A DNA stretch of 64,000 nt. Origin: Methylobacterium sp. J-068 (GTDB lineage Bacteria > Pseudomonadota > Alphaproteobacteria > Rhizobiales > Beijerinckiaceae). Shown here piece after piece: positions 7,563 to 16,425 of this stretch. The notes under the pieces are model-generated. The model saw nothing but the letters and a program-made list of their open reading frames with translations, had not been told where the DNA came from and did not search any database. Made by a program: the position numbers and the translations under genes. The stretch's first letter is position 1, and every line of letters begins with the position of its first letter. The stretch is from positions 1 through 64,000 of the forward strand of contig NZ_JAKSXY010000047.1 of the NCBI RefSeq assembly GCF_022829445.1. Direction: 5' to 3'.

Positions 7563-9098
7563 CTATTCCAGACCGAGCGCCACGAAGCGCACGTCGCCGG
7601 ACGCGCTGGCGATCAGCAGCAGGACGGACTTGCGGCCGTCCTTCTTGAGCTGGTCGATGCGCTTGGTCACGTCGGCCGGCGCGTTGACCGCCTCCTGTCC
7701 GACCTCGACGATGACCTCGCCGGGCTTGATCTGCTTGTCGGCGGCCGTCGAGTTCGGATCGACGCGGGTGACCAGAACGCCCTTCTGCCCGTCCTTCAGG
7801 CTGAAGCGGCGGCGCGCCTCGTCGGTGATGCCCGAGAGGTTCAGGCCGAGCGCCTGACGCACGGCACTCTCCGGCTCGGGCTGCTTCGCGCTGGCGAGCT
7901 GCGGCTTGTCGGTGTCCTCGAGGCGGCCGAGGGTGACGGACTTCGCCGTCTCGGCCCCCTTCCGGATGACCAGCACCTCGACGACCTTGCCGACCGGCGT
8001 CGAGGCGACGATGCGCGGCAGGTCGCTCGACGATTTCACCGCCGTGCCGTTGAACCTGACGATGACGTCGCCGATCTCCAGGCCCGCCGCCTTGGCCGGG
8101 CCCTTCTCGTCGACGCCGGCCACCAGCGCGCCCTTGACGCCGTCCTTCATGTCGAGGGCTTCGGCGGTGGTCTCGTCCACGTTCTGGATACGCACGCCGA
8201 GCCAGCCGCGCCGGACCTCGCCGAACTCGCGAAGCTGGTCGATCACCTGCGACGCGGTATTCGACGGGACCGCGAAGCCGATGCCGACCGAGCCGCCGGT
8301 GGGTGAGAGGATGGCAGTATTGATGCCGATGACCTCGCCGTTCATGTTGAACAGCGGCCCGCCGGAATTGCCCTTGTTGATGGCCGCATCCGTCTGGATG
8401 TAGTTGTCGTAGGGGCCGGACTCGATGTTGCGGCCCCGCGCCGAGACGATGCCGGCCGAGACCGAGCCGCCGAGGCCGAACGGGTTGCCGATGGCGATGA
8501 CCCAGTCGCCCGGGCGCATCTTCTCGGAATCGCCGAACGGGACGGCCTTCAGGGGCTTGCCGGCCTCCGGCTTCACCCGCAGCACCGCGAGATCGATCTT
8601 GGCGTCCTTGCCGATGATCTCGGCCTTCAGCTTGGTGCCGTTGTGCAGGATGACCTGGATGTCGTTGGCGTCGCCGATGACGTGGTTGTTCGTCACCACG
8701 ATGCCGGACGCGTCGATGATGAAACCCGAGCCCAGGGAGTTCGACTTGCGCTGCTGGCGCGGTCGCTCGCCCTCGCTGCGGTCGCCGCCCCCGCGCTGGC
8801 CGCGCTTGTTGAAGAACTCCTCGAAGAGATCCTCGAACGGCGTCCCGGGGGGAAGCTGCGGGCCCGAGCGGGTGTTCGGGCGCGCCTCGACGGTGGTGGA
8901 GGCGGAGATGTTCACGACCGCGTCGGTGACCTGATCAGCGAGGTCGGCCAGGGATTCCGGTCCCTTCGCGAAGGCCGGCGCCGCGAGGCCCGTCACCGCG
9001 ACCGAGGTCGCCAGGGTCGCGGCGGCGAGAGCGGAGCGAAGGCTGCGGCGGAGCGCTCGGGAACGGGGCGCCCGGACGGCGCTCGCAACGGGAACCAT
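7563..9098 (-). CDS. degP: Do family periplasmic serine endoprotease (DegP/HtrA)
   Basis: Periplasmic HtrA protease-chaperone of 511 residues that degrades or refolds damaged envelope proteins. An N-terminal signal peptide ends near AFA (residue 44). The trypsin-like domain has catalytic His 139 (TNNHV), Asp 169 (KIDLAVL) and Ser 245 (GNSGGP), preceded by a charged, Gly/Arg-rich loop (about residues 95-118) typical of the LA loop. Two PDZ domains follow (RRGWLGVRIQ onward, and the last 90 residues). The ATG at 9098 has a strong ribosome site GAGAGG; the open frame extends 20 codons further but without a plausible signal. It lies downstream of hflK-hflC on the same strand (111-bp gap), the common alphaproteobacterial order. 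Confidence 0.94.
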   Translation of the reverse strand: MVPVASAVRAPRSRALRRSLRSALAAATLATSVAVTGLAAPAFAKGPESLADLADQVTDAVVNISASTTVEARPNTRSGPQLPPGTPFEDLFEEFFNKRGQRGGGDRSEGERPRQQRKSNSLGSGFIIDASGIVVTNNHVIGDANDIQVILHNGTKLKAEIIGKDAKIDLAVLRVKPEAGKPLKAVPFGDSEKMRPGDWVIAIGNPFGLGGSVSAGIVSARGRNIESGPYDNYIQTDAAINKGNSGGPLFNMNGEVIGINTAILSPTGGSVGIGFAVPSNTASQVIDQLREFGEVRRGWLGVRIQNVDETTAEALDMKDGVKGALVAGVDEKGPAKAAGLEIGDVIVRFNGTAVKSSSDLPRIVASTPVGKVVEVLVIRKGAETAKSVTLGRLEDTDKPQLASAKQPEPESAVRQALGLNLSGITDEARRRFSLKDGQKGVLVTRVDPNSTAADKQIKPGEVIVEVGQEAVNAPADVTKRIDQLKKDGRKSVLLLIASASGDVRFVALGLE

Positions 9099-9209
9099 GT
9101 TCGACCTCTCGCGGTGTGCAACGATGCTCTTAGATCGTCCCCGGCCTTCGCCGATCAAGGGAGCGCCGGCAGCGTCGAAACCGCCGGCGCCCCATCGTCG
9201 GGTCGGACC

Positions 9210-10178
9210 TCAGGGCGTGCCGGTCGTGGAGCCGGTGGTGCCGGGCTCGGCGGGGGCACGGGAGGGGCTGCGCGCCGCCGGAGAGGCGGCCGCGCGGCCC
9301 TGCGGGTCGCTGAAGTAGCGGAAGAAGTCCGACGAGGGGCTGATGACCAGCCGGGTGTCGGAGCCCTTCAGCCCGTTCTCATAGGCCTGCATCGAGCGAT
9401 AGAAGCTGAAGAAGTCCGCGTCCTTGCCGTAGGCTTCCGCGAGGATGCGGTTCTTGTCGGCGTCGCCCTGGCCGCGCAGGGACTCGGCCGTCTGGTTGGC
9501 CTCCGAGAGCAGAACCGTCACGTCGCGGTCCGCCTTGGCCCGGATGGTCACGGCGGCCTGCTCGCCGTTGGCGCGGATGTCGGCGGCCTCGCGCTGCCGC
9601 TCCGTCTTCATGCGGTTGTAGACGGCGGTGCTGTTCTGCGCCGGAAGGTCGACGCGGGTCATGCGCAGGTCGACGATCTCGACGCCGAGTTCCTTGGCCT
9701 GCCGGTTCACGTCGGCCTGGATCTGGTTCATCAGGTCGGCGCGCTGGGTCCGCACGATGGCGTCGCGGGTCGAGCGGGCGAGCAGGTTGCGCAGAGCCGA
9801 GTTGGTGAAGCTCGCCAGCAGCGTGTTGGCGCGGGCGATGTTGTTGGCCGACTGGTAGAACTTTAGCGGATCGGTGATCCGGTAGCGCGCGAAGGCGTCC
9901 ACCTCGAGGTTCTGACGGTCGGTGGTCAGCAGGGTCTGCACGGGCAGGTCGAGGTCGAGCACGCGCTTGTCGAACAGGATCACGTTCTCGAAGAACGGGA
10001 TCTTGAAGTAGAGACCCGGCTTGTCGGTTCCGGTCTGGTTGAGGACGGCGCGGACGCCGCCGAAGCGCAGGACGAGGGCCTGCTGCATCTGCCCGACCGT
10101 GAAGACGGAGGCGTAGAGGCCGACGACCAGGGCGGCGGCCGCGATCATGAGACCGGTGCGAAGAGCTTGGTTGTTCAT
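9210..10178 (-). CDS. hflC: Protease modulator HflC
   Basis: SPFH/band-7 membrane protein that forms the HflKC cage around FtsH and restrains its proteolysis of membrane proteins. One N-terminal membrane helix (residues about 8-28) is followed by the band-7 domain (GLYFKIPFFENVILFDKRVLDLD) and a long helical, charged stretch with MKTERQREAADIRANGEQ, as in all HflC proteins. The C-terminal tail (AAASPAARSPSRAPAEPG onward) is low-complexity and longer than in E. coli. The start overlaps the hflK stop by 4 bases (ATGA), so translation is coupled. 322 residues. Confidence 0.94.
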   Translation of the reverse strand: MNNQALRTGLMIAAAALVVGLYASVFTVGQMQQALVLRFGGVRAVLNQTGTDKPGLYFKIPFFENVILFDKRVLDLDLPVQTLLTTDRQNLEVDAFARYRITDPLKFYQSANNIARANTLLASFTNSALRNLLARSTRDAIVRTQRADLMNQIQADVNRQAKELGVEIVDLRMTRVDLPAQNSTAVYNRMKTERQREAADIRANGEQAAVTIRAKADRDVTVLLSEANQTAESLRGQGDADKNRILAEAYGKDADFFSFYRSMQAYENGLKGSDTRLVISPSSDFFRYFSDPQGRAAASPAARSPSRAPAEPGTTGSTTGTP

Positions 10179-11329
10179 CGGGCCGCTCCACCGGCTGCGT
10201 TGCGGGGGCCGAATTCGGTCAGCGGCAGCACCGGGAGCACGCCCGCGGCGCTCGCGCCCGTGCTCACGCCCGAGCCGTTCTGGTCGATGATGACCTTGTT
10301 CACCGAGCCCAGGACCCGCTCCATCGTTTCGAGGAAGATGCGCTCACGGCTGATCACCGGCGCGACCTTGTAGGAATCGTAGACCTGGCTGAAGCGCGCG
10401 GCCTGGCCCTTGGCCTCGGCGGTGGCCTGGGTCTTGTAGGCCTCGGCCGCCTGGACGATCTGCGCGCTCTTGCCTCGCGCCTGCGGCACCACGCTGCTCT
10501 CGTAGGTGCGCGCATCGTTCTTGGCGCGCTCGGCGTCCTGCTGGGCCGCGTTCACGTCGATGAAGGCGGGCCGCACGTCCGGCGGCGGCTGCACGCTGAC
10601 GAGCTGCACGAGCTCGATGCGGACACCGGCCCCGTACTCGTCGAGCGCCTTCTGGGTGATCTCGCGCACCTCCTGCGCCACGCTCGACTGCTCGTTGGTG
10701 AGGATCGGCTGGATGTTGCGGCGGCCGACCACCTCGCGCATCGCGCTCTCGGCGATGGCCTTGATCGTGCCCTCGGGATTCTCGAGGTTGAAGACGTAGT
10801 CGGATGCCTTGAGCGGATCGACGCGCCACTGCACCTCGAAGTCGAGGTCGACGATGTTCTCGTCGCCGGTGAGCATCAGGCTCTCCTCCGGCTTGTCGAC
10901 GGTGCGGCCCTGGGAGCGGTAGCCGATCTGCACGCTGTTGACCTGGCCGACATTCGGCTTGGTCACGGCGCCGATGGGAGCCGGGAAGTTGTAATTCAGG
11001 CCCTGGCCGGTGGTGCTGGTGTAGCGACCGAAGATCGTCTCGATGCCGACCTGCTGCGGCGCCACGGTGTAGAAGCCGGTCAGGAGCCAGCCGGCGACCA
11101 CGAGACCGCCGACGAGGAGCAGGCCGCGTCCGCCGCCGAGGGAGCCACCCGGCATCACCCCGCGCAGGCGGTCCTGGCTGCGCCGGAGAAGATCCTCCAG
11201 GTCCGGCGGAGTCTTGCCGCCGCCACCGCCGCCGCCGCCCCAGGGGCCACCGCCATTGCCGCCGCCGCCTCGGCCCCAGGGCCCTCCCCCGTTACCGCCA
11301 CCGCCGCCGCTCTGATTGCTCCAAGGCAT
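10175..11329 (-). CDS. hflK: FtsH protease activity modulator HflK
   Basis: Partner of HflC in the inner-membrane complex that regulates FtsH. The N-terminus is a glycine/asparagine-rich cytoplasmic tail (repeats of GGGGNGGGPWG), then a membrane helix (GLLLVGGLVVAGWLLTGFY), the band-7 domain beginning VAPQQVGIETIFGRY, and a helical region with VNAAQQDAERAKNDARTYE. ATG 11329 begins MPWSNQSGG, the standard HflK opening; the longer open frame upstream is not conserved-looking. 384 residues. It overlaps hflC by 4 bases. Upstream folA ends 257 bp away, a spacer that holds an 18-bp palindrome and probably the hflKC promoter. Confidence 0.94.
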   Translation of the reverse strand: MPWSNQSGGGGGNGGGPWGRGGGGNGGGPWGGGGGGGGKTPPDLEDLLRRSQDRLRGVMPGGSLGGGRGLLLVGGLVVAGWLLTGFYTVAPQQVGIETIFGRYTSTTGQGLNYNFPAPIGAVTKPNVGQVNSVQIGYRSQGRTVDKPEESLMLTGDENIVDLDFEVQWRVDPLKASDYVFNLENPEGTIKAIAESAMREVVGRRNIQPILTNEQSSVAQEVREITQKALDEYGAGVRIELVQLVSVQPPPDVRPAFIDVNAAQQDAERAKNDARTYESSVVPQARGKSAQIVQAAEAYKTQATAEAKGQAARFSQVYDSYKVAPVISRERIFLETMERVLGSVNKVIIDQNGSGVSTGASAAGVLPVLPLTEFGPRNAAGGAAR

Positions 11330-11543
11330 GCTCGCCGATCTCTCCTGTTCCAGCAGCGTCTTCGCCGCGCATGACGCCCACCCGCGCCCTCCGGCCCGCC
11401 CCATTCGGGAAGCGGCCCGGATTTCCCCCGCGTGGACAAGAGCTCTGATCCCGTCGACCGGACCTTCGCACCTGCGTGGGCACGCACGGTCCTGTCAAGA
11501 TTGCCACTTGGGCATCGGGAGCGTGAAAGACAACCGTACCGGA

Positions 11544-11561
11544 ACCCATTGCGCAATGGGT
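11544..11561. promoter_or_regulatory. 18-bp perfect palindrome between folA and hflK
   Basis: ACCCATTGC-GCAATGGGT is perfectly self-complementary and lies 25 bp past the folA stop, upstream of hflK. There is no clear T tract next to it, so an operator is as likely as a terminator. No known consensus is recognised. Confidence 0.4.
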
Positions 11562-11586
11562 CGCGGCCGGATGGTTTACGGCCGCG

Positions 11587-12084
11587 TCAGGCCCGGCGCT
11601 CCAGATCGACGAAGCTGAAGCCGCAGGCATCGTGCTCAGCCGGCGGGTGCGCCTCGCGATGGATCTCGCGGTAGAGCGTCCGGTCGAAGGGCGGGAACAC
11701 CGTGTCGCCCTCCGGGGCGAGATCGACCTCGGTCAGGTGGATGCGGTCGGCATGGGCGAGCGCCAGGGCGTAGATCTCGCCCCCGCCGGCCACCATCAGC
11801 TCCTCGGCCCCCTCGGCGGCCGCGAGCGCGCCCGCCCAGTCATGCGCCACGGCGACCTCGGGCACGGCGAAGGCGGTGTCCCGCGTCAGCACGATGGTGC
11901 GCCGTCCCGGCAGGGGCTTGCCGATCGACGCGAAGGTCTTGCGCCCCATCAGCAGGGGTTTGCCCATGGTCAGGGCCCGGAACCGGCGCAGGTCGCTGCG
12001 CAGGCGCCAGATCAGGTCGTTGTCGCGGCCGATGACGCCGTTGCGGGCGACCGCCGCGATGATGGTGATTCGGGGCGCAGCCAT
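11587..12084 (-). CDS. folA: Dihydrofolate reductase
   Basis: NADPH-dependent reduction of dihydrofolate to tetrahydrofolate, restoring the cofactor consumed by ThyA just upstream. A 165-residue enzyme. The N-terminus ITIIAAVARNGVIGRDNDLIW is the usual first strand and Met20-type loop, followed by LRSDLRRFRALT with the catalytic acid, MGRKTFASIGKPLPGR for NADPH phosphate and pteridine binding, and VAGGGEIY near residue 100. ATG 12084 shares one base with the thyA stop (TGATG), so the two genes are translationally coupled; the longer open frame through thyA is a shadow. Confidence 0.95.
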   Translation of the reverse strand: MAAPRITIIAAVARNGVIGRDNDLIWRLRSDLRRFRALTMGKPLLMGRKTFASIGKPLPGRRTIVLTRDTAFAVPEVAVAHDWAGALAAAEGAEELMVAGGGEIYALALAHADRIHLTEVDLAPEGDTVFPPFDRTLYREIHREAHPPAEHDACGFSFVDLERRA

Positions 12085-12878
12085 CAGACCGCCACCGGCG
12101 CGCGGATCGCCGGATGGGGCGCGTAGCCCTCGATCGCGACGTCCTCGAAGCGGAAGTCGAACAGCGAGGTCACCGCCGGATTGAGCGTCAGTCGCGGCAG
12201 GGGGCGCTGGTCGCGGGTCAGTTGCAGCCGGGCCTGTTCGAGGTGGTTCACGTAGAGATGGGCATCCCCGAGGGTGTGGACGAAGTCGCCGGCCCGCAGC
12301 CCCGTCACCTGGGCCATCATCGCGGTGAGCAGCGCGTAGCTCGCGATGTTGAACGGCACGCCGAGGAAGACGTCGGCCGAGCGCTGGTAGAGCTGGCAGG
12401 AGAGCCGGCCCTCGGCGACGTAGAACTGGAACAGGCAGTGGCAGGGCGCCAGCGCCATCCGGTCGAGGTCGGCCGGGTTCCAGGCCGAGACGACGAGACG
12501 CCGGGAATCCGGATTGCGCCGGATCTCGTCGAGCACCCAGGCGATCTGGTCGACGCTGCCGCCACTGGGCTTCTCCCAGGAGCGCCACTGCTTCCCGTAG
12601 ACCGGGCCGAGATCCCCGTTCGCGTCGGCCCACTCGTCCCAGATGCTGACACCGTTCGCCCGGAGGGCGCGCACGTTGGTGTCGCCGGTGAGGAACCACA
12701 GCAATTCGTGGATGATGGAGCGCAGGTGAAGCTGCTTCGTGGTGACGAGGGGAAACCCCTCTTCGAGATCGAACCGCATCTGGTGTCCGAACACCGAGAG
12801 CGTGCCCGTGCCGGTGCGGTCGTCCTTGCGGACGCCCTCCCGGAGGATGCGTTCGAGAAGCTGGTGATAGGCGTGCAT
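12084..12878 (-). CDS. thyA: Thymidylate synthase ThyA
   Basis: Methylates dUMP to dTMP using methylene-tetrahydrofolate. From ATG 12878, preceded by GGGAG, the protein is 264 residues, exactly the E. coli length, and the catalytic cysteine falls at 146 within [14 protein letters not shown]. Other signatures are [11 protein letters not shown] near the N-terminus (phosphate-binding Arg), [32 protein letters not shown], and the closing [14 protein letters not shown]. First gene of the thyA-folA pair, followed by hflK-hflC-degP on the same strand. Confidence 0.97.
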   Translation of the reverse strand: MHAYHQLLERILREGVRKDDRTGTGTLSVFGHQMRFDLEEGFPLVTTKQLHLRSIIHELLWFLTGDTNVRALRANGVSIWDEWADANGDLGPVYGKQWRSWEKPSGGSVDQIAWVLDEIRRNPDSRRLVVSAWNPADLDRMALAPCHCLFQFYVAEGRLSCQLYQRSADVFLGVPFNIASYALLTAMMAQVTGLRAGDFVHTLGDAHLYVNHLEQARLQLTRDQRPLPRLTLNPAVTSLFDFRFEDVAIEGYAPHPAIRAPVAV

Positions 12879-12972
12879 CGCGGCTCCCAAGCGAGGTTAG
12901 GGAATACCCCGCCGCGACGGGGGTGGCGAGGCCATGGCGTCGAGACGTCAACATGTTCGTGCGCGCGCGCCG

Positions 12973-13854
12973 TCACCCACCGGCCGGCCAGAGCACGTAG
13001 GCGATCATCGCGAGGTTGCTCCAGGCATGGAGCAGGATGGAGGGCCACAGCCGCCCGCTGCGCCAGCGCACCCAGCCGAGCATCAGCGCGAGCGGGATCA
13101 GCGCGACCGGACGGCCGAAGCCGGACGGCGTCAGGTGCGCGAGGGCGAAGAGGAAGCCGGTCGCCCCGATCGTCGCGGCGGGCGGGAGGAACCGCCGGGC
13201 CCGCGCGAACAGCGCGCCGCGCAGCAACATCTCCTCCGCCACCGGCGCCAGGACCAGCACGTAGGCGAACCAGGCCGCGGCCGCCCCGGCCGTGAGCCCC
13301 GGCGAGAGCGAGGTGTGCCGGCGGATCGGAACGTGGAGCAGATCGGCGCTGCCGGTGACCCAGGTGATGTGGACCAGCGGCCAGAGCAGCAGGATCAGGC
13401 CGAAACGGCGCAGCGAGAGGCCGGCCCCGCCCTCGGCGGCGCTCGCGTGCGGCACCAGCGCGAGAGTCTCGCGCCAGGCCGGTCCGTCCCGCCAGCGCAC
13501 GGCGCCGACGACGAGCAGCGCCAGCAGCACTTGCCGGATCACGTCGATGGCGAGTTCCCGCATGGCGATCTGGCGCGGGTGCAGGCGGACGCGGTCGCCG
13601 GCCCAGATCCCGACACCGTCGATCCAGTCGGCCCCGACGCGGACGATCGCCAGGGCCAGGAGGGTGGCGAGCGCCAGAGCGAGGAAGGCCGAGAAGGCGA
13701 GTCCGGCAAGCGCCCCGACGACGCGCAGGCCCGCGCGCAGGCCCGACGGCCGAGGCATGGAGAGCGGGACCATATCCGGCGCGAACGCCCGCTCGACGGG
13801 CATCGGCGCACCATCATCGGGCTTCAAATGCGCCGCCGCTCCCTTTATATTCAC
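12973..13854 (-). CDS. CPBP family intramembrane glutamic endopeptidase (CAAX protease-like)
   Basis: Polytopic membrane protein of 293 residues with about seven hydrophobic helices. The CPBP/Abi core is visible: motif 1 EExxxR as E207, E208 and R212 in VAEEMLLRGALFARARR, motif 2 FALAHLTP about 30 residues later, and motif 3 HAWSN near the C-terminus. These residues form the glutamate/histidine active site of the Rce1-type proteases. Bacterial members process or protect against small peptides or act in membrane stress; the target is unknown here. The GTG start at 13854 has no good ribosome site, and an ATG 17 codons in (13803) is an alternative. It follows the thyA gene's promoter side by 95 bp on the same strand. 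Confidence 0.85.
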   Translation of the reverse strand: MNIKGAAAHLKPDDGAPMPVERAFAPDMVPLSMPRPSGLRAGLRVVGALAGLAFSAFLALALATLLALAIVRVGADWIDGVGIWAGDRVRLHPRQIAMRELAIDVIRQVLLALLVVGAVRWRDGPAWRETLALVPHASAAEGGAGLSLRRFGLILLLWPLVHITWVTGSADLLHVPIRRHTSLSPGLTAGAAAAWFAYVLVLAPVAEEMLLRGALFARARRFLPPAATIGATGFLFALAHLTPSGFGRPVALIPLALMLGWVRWRSGRLWPSILLHAWSNLAMIAYVLWPAGG

Positions 13855-14199
13855 GCCATGGCCGGCGCTTCCCGTGATCGAACGCTAACCGGCAACGTGA
13901 TTGCGAACCACGGGCTTTTGGACGCAAGGGCCCCGGCGACGGGACCCCGAGGCTCGACAGGTCCTGGGTTTTGGCGGTAGCTCCGAACGCGGCGGACGTT
14001 TGCCGGCCCGCGATTCCGGCTTGTATCCGGGACGTCGGTCGCGCAAGGCTAAGGATCGATCAGGTCCCGCCGGCCACCGGCCGCGCGGGCAGAGTTCTGG
14101 GGGCACCGGGCACCGGCCGCGTCCAGTCGTTTTTCATCCGACCCGGGGCGCCGTCACGGCGCGCGACGGCGGGCAGGGACCGGGCATAAGCGACCGCAG
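13855..14199. other. 345-bp gene-free, GC-rich stretch upstream of sspB
   Basis: No open frame here has family-like sequence. The stretch holds several GC-rich fold-back segments, for example GGGCCCCG-GCGA-CGGGACCCC around 13929-13950, and blocks such as CCGGCCACCGGCCGCGCGGGC. It must contain the divergent promoters of the CPBP gene and sspB. A structured non-coding RNA is possible, but I recognise no known one (no tmRNA tag or 6S-like bubble that I can support). Confidence 0.3.
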
Positions 14200-14853
14200 A
14201 TGGCAGACGATCTGATCCGCTACGATCTCCTGGTGCAGGACGCCCTGCGCGGCGTGGTGCGCAAGGTGCTGACCGACGCGGCCCGCGAAGGGCTCGCGGG
14301 CGAGCATCATTTCTACGTCTCGTTCCGCACCGAGGCGCCGGGCGTGCGGATGTCGCAGCGCCTGCGGGAGAAGTACCCGCAGGACATGACGATCGTGCTC
14401 CAGCACCAGTTCTGGGACCTCGGCGTCACCGAGCACACCTTCGAGGTCGGCCTGTCGTTCTCCGGTGTGCCCGAGCGGCTGCTGGTGCCCTTCGACGCGC
14501 TGACCGGATTCTTCGACCCCTCGGTGCAGTTCGGCCTGAAGTTCGACCTCAGCGAGGGCTCGGAACAGGCCGCGCAGGAGGAATCCGAGGACGATGCCGC
14601 CGCGACGACGGAGAAGGCCGCGCCGCGCGGCGCCGCCTCCGAGCCGACCGAGATGAAGCCCAAGGGCACCGGCCTCGCGACCATCGGCGGCCCGTCCGTG
14701 CCCAAGCTGATTCCGGGCGCGCCGGCGGCCGCCCCGGCGGCGAAGTCCGAGGAGGGCGCGGACGCCAAGGCACCCGCTGCGAAGAAGTCCGAGGACGGCC
14801 AGGAATCCAGCGCCGAAGTCGTCAGCCTCGACGCGTTCCGCAAGAAGAACTGA
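14200..14853 (+). CDS. sspB: SspB-like ClpXP adaptor protein
   Basis: Alpha-type SspB adaptor of 217 residues, which delivers ssrA-tagged and other substrates to ClpXP. The first 125 residues form the substrate-binding domain (IRYDLLVQDALRGVVRKVL, HHFYVSFRTEAPGV, FWDLGVTEHTFEVGLSF, LVPFDALTGFFDPSV). A long acidic/Ala-rich disordered linker of about 70 residues follows. The extreme C-terminus VVSLDAFRKKN is the conserved ClpX-binding tail motif. The start at 14200 gives MADDLIRYD, the usual family opening. It stands upstream of, and convergent to, the P450 gene. Confident by both domain and tail. Confidence 0.9.
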   Translation: MADDLIRYDLLVQDALRGVVRKVLTDAAREGLAGEHHFYVSFRTEAPGVRMSQRLREKYPQDMTIVLQHQFWDLGVTEHTFEVGLSFSGVPERLLVPFDALTGFFDPSVQFGLKFDLSEGSEQAAQEESEDDAAATTEKAAPRGAASEPTEMKPKGTGLATIGGPSVPKLIPGAPAAAPAAKSEEGADAKAPAAKKSEDGQESSAEVVSLDAFRKKN

Positions 14854-14881
14854 CCCGACGCAGACTCGAGAGCCGCCGCGG

Positions 14882-16282
14882 TCAGGCGCCGCGCGGCGTC
14901 ACGGTCATGCGCAGGCCGTGCTCTGGGCGCAGCGTCACGCGGTGAAGCGGCGTCACCGGGGCGTGGTCCTCGGCCAGGGTGAAGCGTGCCGCCCGCGCGA
15001 TGTGGGCGAGCACCACCACCGCCTCCTGCAGCGAGAAGCTCTGGCCGATGCAGACGCGCGGGCCCGCCCCGAAGGGCAGATAGGAGAAGCGCGGGATCGC
15101 CGCGCGGTTCTCCGGCAGGAAGCGCTCGGGCATGAAGGCCTCGGGCTCGCGCCACAGGGTCTTGTGGCGGTGGAGCACGTAGGGCGCCACCATCACCAGC
15201 GAACCCTTCGGGATCTTGATCCGGCCGATGCGATCCTCGGCGGTGGCCTGCCGGCTCATGAAGGGCACCGGCGGGAAGAGCCGCATGGTCTCCTCCATCA
15301 CCGCCTTCGTGAAGGGCAGCGCATCGGCGTCGAAATCCGCGCCCGGCGCGACGGCATCGACCTCGGCCTCGACCCGCGTGCGCGCGTCCGGGTCCTGCGA
15401 CAGGCAGTAGAGCGCCCAGGTCAGGGCGTTGGCGGTGGTCTCGTGGCCCGCCGCGATGAAGGTGACGATGTTGGCCTTCACCTCGAGATCCGTGAGGCCC
15501 TGGCCCGTCTCCGGGTCCTGCGCCTTCAGGAGCAGCGTGAGCAGGTCGCTCGGCGCGGCGTCGCGCGCGATCAGGTCGCGCCGGCGCGCGATGAGCGCGT
15601 CGACGATCTCGGCGAAGAACCGGAGCGCCGGCCTGGCGCGCAGGCGCCCGATGCGCGGGATGAAGGCGGGCAGGCCGAACACGTCGAGGGGATCGATCGG
15701 CCCGACCGATTCGAGGAAGCGGGTGATCGCGCGGCCCAGCGCGTCCGGTTCGCTGGCGAGCCCTTGAGTGAAGATCGTCCGCTCCAGCACGTCGAGGGTG
15801 ACGCGGGTCATCTCCAGGGCGACGTCGATGCTGGTGCCCTCGCGGCGGGCGAGGCGCCGGGCCATGCGGGCGCCGGCGGCGTTCATGGGCGCGTTGAAGC
15901 CGAGCACGTGGCGGGCCGAGAAGATCGGCGCCAGGGTCCGGCGCTGGAGCTTCCACTCGTCGCCCTCTGCGGTGAGCAGGCCGTTGCCGAGGCCGGGGGC
16001 GAGGACGCGGCGCTGAAGGTCGTCCTTGCGGTAATTGGCGGCGTTCTCGACGTAGAGGTAGCGGATCAGGGCCGGGTCGCTGACCACGGTGACGCGGCCC
16101 AGCGCGCCCTCGGCCGCCACCACCGGCTTCTCGAAATGCACGTCGAGCCAGGTGGTGAGCGGGTTGGCGCGGGCCGCCTTGAGAAAGCCGAACAGGCCCG
16201 GCTGCGCGCGCAGGGGCTTGGGCACGGCCGGGCGGAACCGGAGCGGGGCACCCGGTGCAACGAGGGCTGAGGCACTCGACAT
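14882..16282 (-). CDS. Cytochrome P450
   Basis: Soluble bacterial P450 of 466 residues. The oxygen-binding I-helix motif AGHETT is at 278-283, the K-helix ExxR is Glu 331/Arg 334, the PERF segment is ERFLPENR near 396, and the haem loop FGAGPRVCIG carries the axial thiolate Cys 411. It would hydroxylate or epoxidise a lipophilic substrate with electrons from a ferredoxin system, but no ferredoxin or reductase gene is adjacent, so partners must be elsewhere. Start ATG 16282 (MSSASALV) chosen over the longer frame, which adds 28 non-conserved residues. Divergent from fumC with a 143-bp spacer. The substrate cannot be inferred. Confidence 0.92.
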   Translation of the reverse strand: MSSASALVAPGAPLRFRPAVPKPLRAQPGLFGFLKAARANPLTTWLDVHFEKPVVAAEGALGRVTVVSDPALIRYLYVENAANYRKDDLQRRVLAPGLGNGLLTAEGDEWKLQRRTLAPIFSARHVLGFNAPMNAAGARMARRLARREGTSIDVALEMTRVTLDVLERTIFTQGLASEPDALGRAITRFLESVGPIDPLDVFGLPAFIPRIGRLRARPALRFFAEIVDALIARRRDLIARDAAPSDLLTLLLKAQDPETGQGLTDLEVKANIVTFIAAGHETTANALTWALYCLSQDPDARTRVEAEVDAVAPGADFDADALPFTKAVMEETMRLFPPVPFMSRQATAEDRIGRIKIPKGSLVMVAPYVLHRHKTLWREPEAFMPERFLPENRAAIPRFSYLPFGAGPRVCIGQSFSLQEAVVVLAHIARAARFTLAEDHAPVTPLHRVTLRPEHGLRMTVTPRGA

Positions 16283-16425
16283 GGACGACAACTCCGGTGC
16301 CCCGGGCGGGGCGGACAAGCCATGACAATTCGGCGCCGGGCACACAGCCCTCGGTGAAAGCGCCATCGCGGTTTGATTGCGTGCGGTTTAAGTAGGGTGC
16401 GCTTTAGCCAGACGAAGAGGCCACG

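Noticed and set aside
11587..12954. Apparent 455-residue protein with DHFR at its C-terminus
   Set aside because: Upstream part is a shadow of thyA; folA starts at 12084 in a TGATG overlap.
13855..14199. Possible tmRNA or 6S RNA
   Set aside because: No tag reading frame, no tRNA-like end and no clear large bubble structure; left as an unnamed structured gap.
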